Assembly (NCBI GenBank): GCA_028292345.1
Contig: JAQGMN010000152.1
Coordinates: 1 to 21,137 of the forward strand
Reading direction: 5' to 3'
Length of the DNA stretch: 21,137 nt
Origin: Polaromonas sp.
GTDB taxonomy: Bacteria > Pseudomonadota > Gammaproteobacteria > Burkholderiales > Burkholderiaceae_C
Position numbers and translations under genes: made by a program. The notes beneath the pieces are model-generated. The model was given only the letters and a program-made list of their open reading frames with translations, was not told the DNA's origin and searched no databases. Below are positions 18,813 to 21,137 of the stretch, piece after piece. Within the stretch, counting starts at the first letter, position 1, and every line of letters starts with the position of its first letter.

Positions 18813-19429
18813 CGACTTCCATCACCGACTCCCTGCCCCTCCCGCGCACCGCCGAGGTGTCGCGCAACACCGCCGAAACCAGGATCACCGTCAAGGTCAA
18901 CCTCGACGGCACCGGCCAGGCCGCGCTCTCCACCGGGATCGGCTTTTTCGACCACATGCTTGACCAGATCGCTAGGCACGGGCTGATCGACCTGGACATC
19001 CATGCCGTGGGCGACCTGCACATCGACGGCCACCACACGGTCGAGGACGTCGGCATCACGCTCGGGCAGGCGGTGGCCCAGGCGGTGGGCGACAAGAAGG
19101 GCCTGCGCCGCTACGGCCATGCCTATGTGCCGCTCGACGAGGCGCTGTCGCGTGTGGTCATCGACTTTTCGGGCCGGCCAGGGCTGGTGATGAACGTGCC
19201 GTTCAAGAGCGGCATGATCGGCACCTTCGACAGCCAGCTGGCCTATGAATTCTTCCAGGGCTTCGTCAACCATGCCTTCGTCACGCTGCACATCGACAAC
19301 CTGAAGGGCGAAAATGCGCACCATCAGGCTGAAACGGTGTTCAAGGCCTTTGCCCGCGCCCTGCGCATGGCGCTGGAAATCGATCCGCGTTCGGTGGGCG
19401 TGATTCCCTCGACCAAGGGCTCGCTGTAA
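18809..19429 (+). CDS. hisB: Imidazoleglycerol-phosphate dehydratase
   Basis: The 206-residue enzyme dehydrates imidazole-glycerol phosphate to imidazole-acetol phosphate. It is the monofunctional form, without the phosphatase domain fused to HisB in E. coli. The two metal-binding repeats are visible: GIGFFDHMLDQIARHG (43-58) with DLHIDGHHTVEDVG (69-82), and later FFQGFVNHAF with ENAHHQAETVFKAFARAL. The manganese ligands are expected among His71, His75, His76, Glu79 and their second-repeat partners. The start overlaps the hisC stop. A histidinol-phosphatase is not in the window and must be encoded elsewhere. After the stop, a 103-bp gap holds an inverted copy of the 56-bp repeat. Confidence 0.97.
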   Translation: MTTSITDSLPLPRTAEVSRNTAETRITVKVNLDGTGQAALSTGIGFFDHMLDQIARHGLIDLDIHAVGDLHIDGHHTVEDVGITLGQAVAQAVGDKKGLRRYGHAYVPLDEALSRVVIDFSGRPGLVMNVPFKSGMIGTFDSQLAYEFFQGFVNHAFVTLHIDNLKGENAHHQAETVFKAFARALRMALEIDPRSVGVIPSTKGSL

Positions 19430-19456
19430 GCCGCACCTTATCGCTATTTATGCATG

Positions 19457-19512
19457 TTTTAGGCCTTTTGCGCAGGCGGGGCATGCACTGATAGCTATCA
19501 ATCCAGTAGCAA
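19457..19512 (-). repeat. 56-bp dispersed palindromic repeat, copy 2 (hisB-hisH gap)
   Basis: Read on the - strand it starts TTGCTACTGGATTGATAGCT and ends GGCCTAAAA, the same length and end sequences as the copy at 6044-6099. It contains the perfect palindrome TGATAGCTATCA (19489-19500). It occupies over half of the gap between hisB and hisH. Confidence 0.6.
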
Positions 19513-19532
19513 TTTACTTTTCCCCCTTCTGA

Positions 19533-20213
19533 ATGTCCAACTTGAAAACGGTGGCGGTGGTCGATTACGGTTCCGGCAACCTGCGTTCGGTCTCGCAGGC
19601 GGTCCGGCATGTGGTGCAGGGCACGGGCTACGAGGTCCTGGTCACGTCCAATCCGCAGGACGTGCTGGACGCCGAGCGCGTCGTGCTGCCCGGCCAGGGC
19701 GCGATGCATGACTGCATGCTGGCGCTTGAACACTCGGGCATGCTCGGCGCCGTGCTGCATGCCGCCGCCCACAAGCCGCTGTTTGGCGTGTGCGTCGGCA
19801 TGCAGATGCTGCTCGACAACAGCCACGAGGGGCTGGATGGCGCGCCCACGCCCGGCCTGGGGCTGATCCATGGCGAGGTCGTCAAGTTCGACCTGGCCGG
19901 CAAGCTGCAGCCCGACGGCAGCCGGTTCAAGGTGCCGCAAATGGGCTGGAACCAGGTGCACCAGGCGCATCCCGGCGGCGAAAAGCCTCATCCGGTCTGG
20001 GACGGCGTGCCGGACGGCGCGTATTTCTATTTTGTGCACAGCTTTTACGCCTGTCCGTCGGATAAGCGCCACATCGCGGGCGAGGCAGACTACGGCGGGC
20101 GCTTTGCGGCGGCGATAGCGCGCGATAATATTTTCGCCACCCAGTTCCACCCCGAGAAAAGCGCCGACCAGGGGCTGGCGCTGTACCGCAATTTCCTGCG
20201 CTGGAATCCCTGA
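19533..20213 (+). CDS. hisH: Imidazole glycerol phosphate synthase, glutaminase subunit
   Basis: The 226-residue class I amidotransferase releases ammonia from glutamine and passes it to HisF, making imidazole-glycerol phosphate and AICAR. The catalytic triad is Cys87 (PLFGVCVGMQMLL), His206 and Glu208 (ATQFHPEKSADQG). The N-terminus VAVVDYGSGNLRSV and the oxyanion segment VLPGQGAMHDCM are family-typical. HisF is not in the window but is expected after hisA. The ATG has no clear ribosome site, and the 103 bp before it are mainly the 56-bp repeat, so translation may rely on readthrough from hisB or an unrecognised signal. An 82-bp gap precedes hisA. Confidence 0.96.
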   Translation: MSNLKTVAVVDYGSGNLRSVSQAVRHVVQGTGYEVLVTSNPQDVLDAERVVLPGQGAMHDCMLALEHSGMLGAVLHAAAHKPLFGVCVGMQMLLDNSHEGLDGAPTPGLGLIHGEVVKFDLAGKLQPDGSRFKVPQMGWNQVHQAHPGGEKPHPVWDGVPDGAYFYFVHSFYACPSDKRHIAGEADYGGRFAAAIARDNIFATQFHPEKSADQGLALYRNFLRWNP

Positions 20214-20238
20214 ACCGACTTTTCCTTTCCCGGATGCG

Positions 20239-20263
20239 CCCTGCCAGGGTGAATCTTTTTTTT
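20239..20263 (+). terminator. Weak hairpin with T-run in the hisH-hisA gap
   Basis: CCCT-GCC-AGGG (20239-20249) is a 4-bp stem, followed after six bases by eight T (20256-20263). The stem is short for a terminator and the genes on both sides belong to one pathway, so it may only slow polymerase or have no role. Confidence 0.2.
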
Positions 20264-20295
20264 CAACCTCACCAACCGCTTTTCCTTAGCCCAAC

Positions 20296-21036
20296 ATGCT
20301 CCTCATCCCCGCGATTGACCTCAAGGACGGCCACTGCGTCCGTCTGAAACAAGGCGACATGGACCAGTCCACCATTTTCAGCGAAGACCCGGCGGCCATG
20401 GCGCGCAACTGGGTCGACAAGGGCGCGCGCCGCCTGCACCTGGTGGACCTGAACGGCGCCTTCGCGGGCAAGCCCAGGAATGAAGCGGCGATCAAGCGCA
20501 TCCTGGCCGAGGTCGGCAGCGAAATCGACGTGCAACTGGGCGGCGGCATCCGCGACCTCGACACCATCGAGCGCTACCTGGACGCCGGCCTGCGCTACGT
20601 CATCATCGGCACGGCGGCGGTGAAGAATCCGGGATTTTTGCAGGACGCCTGCACGGCGTTCGGCGGCCACATCATCGTCGGGCTCGATGCGAAAGACGGC
20701 AAGGTCGCCACCGACGGCTGGAGCAAGCTGACCGGCCATGAAGTGGTCGATCTGGCCAAGAAGTTCCAGGACTACGGCGTCGAATCCATCATCTACACCG
20801 ACATCGGCCGCGACGGCATGCTCAGCGGCATCAACATGGAAGCCACCGTGAAGCTGGCGCAGGCGCTGACGATCCCGGTGATCGCCTCGGGCGGCCTGTC
20901 GAACATGGCCGACATCGAAGCGCTGTGCGCCGTCGAGGACGAAGGCGTGCAGGGCGTGATCTGCGGCCGCTCGATCTACAGCGGCGACCTGGATTTTGAA
21001 GCAGCGCAAGCGCGCGCCGACGAGCTGAACGGATGA
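20296..21036 (+). CDS. hisA: ProFAR isomerase (phosphoribosylformimino-AICAR-phosphate isomerase)
   Basis: The 246-residue TIM-barrel enzyme performs the Amadori rearrangement of ProFAR to PRFAR, the substrate of HisHF. The catalytic aspartates are Asp8 (LLIPAIDLKDGHCVRL) and Asp131 (IVGLDAKDGKVAT). The two phosphate-binding loops are visible as QLGGGIRD (80-87) with IIGTAAVKNP, and VIASGGLSNMADI with GVICGRSIYSG. The length is normal. Its ribosome site is weak (CCTTAGCCC upstream). The stop is followed after five bases by modular repeat copy 4, and hisF is expected beyond the window. Confidence 0.97.
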   Translation: MLLIPAIDLKDGHCVRLKQGDMDQSTIFSEDPAAMARNWVDKGARRLHLVDLNGAFAGKPRNEAAIKRILAEVGSEIDVQLGGGIRDLDTIERYLDAGLRYVIIGTAAVKNPGFLQDACTAFGGHIIVGLDAKDGKVATDGWSKLTGHEVVDLAKKFQDYGVESIIYTDIGRDGMLSGINMEATVKLAQALTIPVIASGGLSNMADIEALCAVEDEGVQGVICGRSIYSGDLDFEAAQARADELNG

Positions 21037-21041
21037 GTGTT

Positions 21042-21137
21042 GCCCCCACGGTCGCCCATTGCGTGTGGCTCCCTGCCCCCCGAGGGGGCCACTGCGCCTG
21101 CGGCCCGGCGAAGCCGGTTCCGCGGCCCTGGCTTGCT
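21042..21137 (+). repeat. Modular GC-rich intergenic repeat, copy 4 (cut by window end)
   Basis: It starts GCCCCCACGGTCGCCCATTG five bases after the hisA stop. It holds the perfect GCCCCC-CGA-GGGGGC stem (21075-21089) and the CTGCGCCTGCGGCCCGGCG module of the compact form, as in copy 3. It continues to the right edge. Confidence 0.8.

Overview
The window is a GC-rich chromosomal segment from a betaproteobacterium, most likely a member of the Comamonadaceae (Polaromonas-like). Three things point there: the gene order gltB-gltD-mla-ibaG-murA-his, the short HisG that depends on HisZ, and two families of palindromic intergenic repeats of the kind I associate with that family. The genus is an inference from memory, not from a search. 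All recognised genes are on the + strand. I found no tRNA, rRNA, CRISPR array, phage or plasmid backbone.

Layout. Positions 1-194 hold the C-terminal end of a LivK-type periplasmic binding protein. Positions 284-1144 form a small mobile unit: a RAYT-type Y1/HUH transposase gene bracketed by a 14-bp inverted repeat. It lies just before the probable gltB promoter. gltB and gltD (1265-7594) encode the two subunits of NADPH-glutamate synthase and are separated by a strong hairpin plus a 56-bp dispersed repeat. mlaF-E-D-A-C-B (7649-11749) encode the whole Mla phospholipid-transport pathway, from inner-membrane ABC complex to outer-membrane lipoprotein. An ABC-2 type exporter pair of unknown substrate follows (11839-13816), then ibaG (BolA family) and murA (first committed step of peptidoglycan synthesis). 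From 15705 a histidine operon runs hisG-D-C-B-H-A and probably continues past the window, since hisF, hisI and hisE are not seen.

How the genes fit together. GltBD makes glutamate, the amino donor used by HisC. It also consumes glutamine, which HisH uses too. Mla, the ABC-2 pair, IbaG and MurA form an envelope-maintenance block. Four junctions use the 4-nt ATGA stop/start overlap typical of translational coupling (mlaF/E, mlaD/A, hisD/C, hisC/B).

Most unusual features. A modular GC-rich repeat family has four copies between 12796 and the window end. Three begin 0-5 nt after a stop codon. The fourth is inverted, carries an internal tandem duplication, and separates the ABC-2 ATPase gene from its permease gene, apparently breaking an ancestral ATGA coupling. 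A second, 56-bp repeat family occurs in opposite orientations at gltB/gltD and hisB/hisH. I did not find a convincing new multi-gene system. The novelty, if any, lies in the repeats and the RAYT unit.
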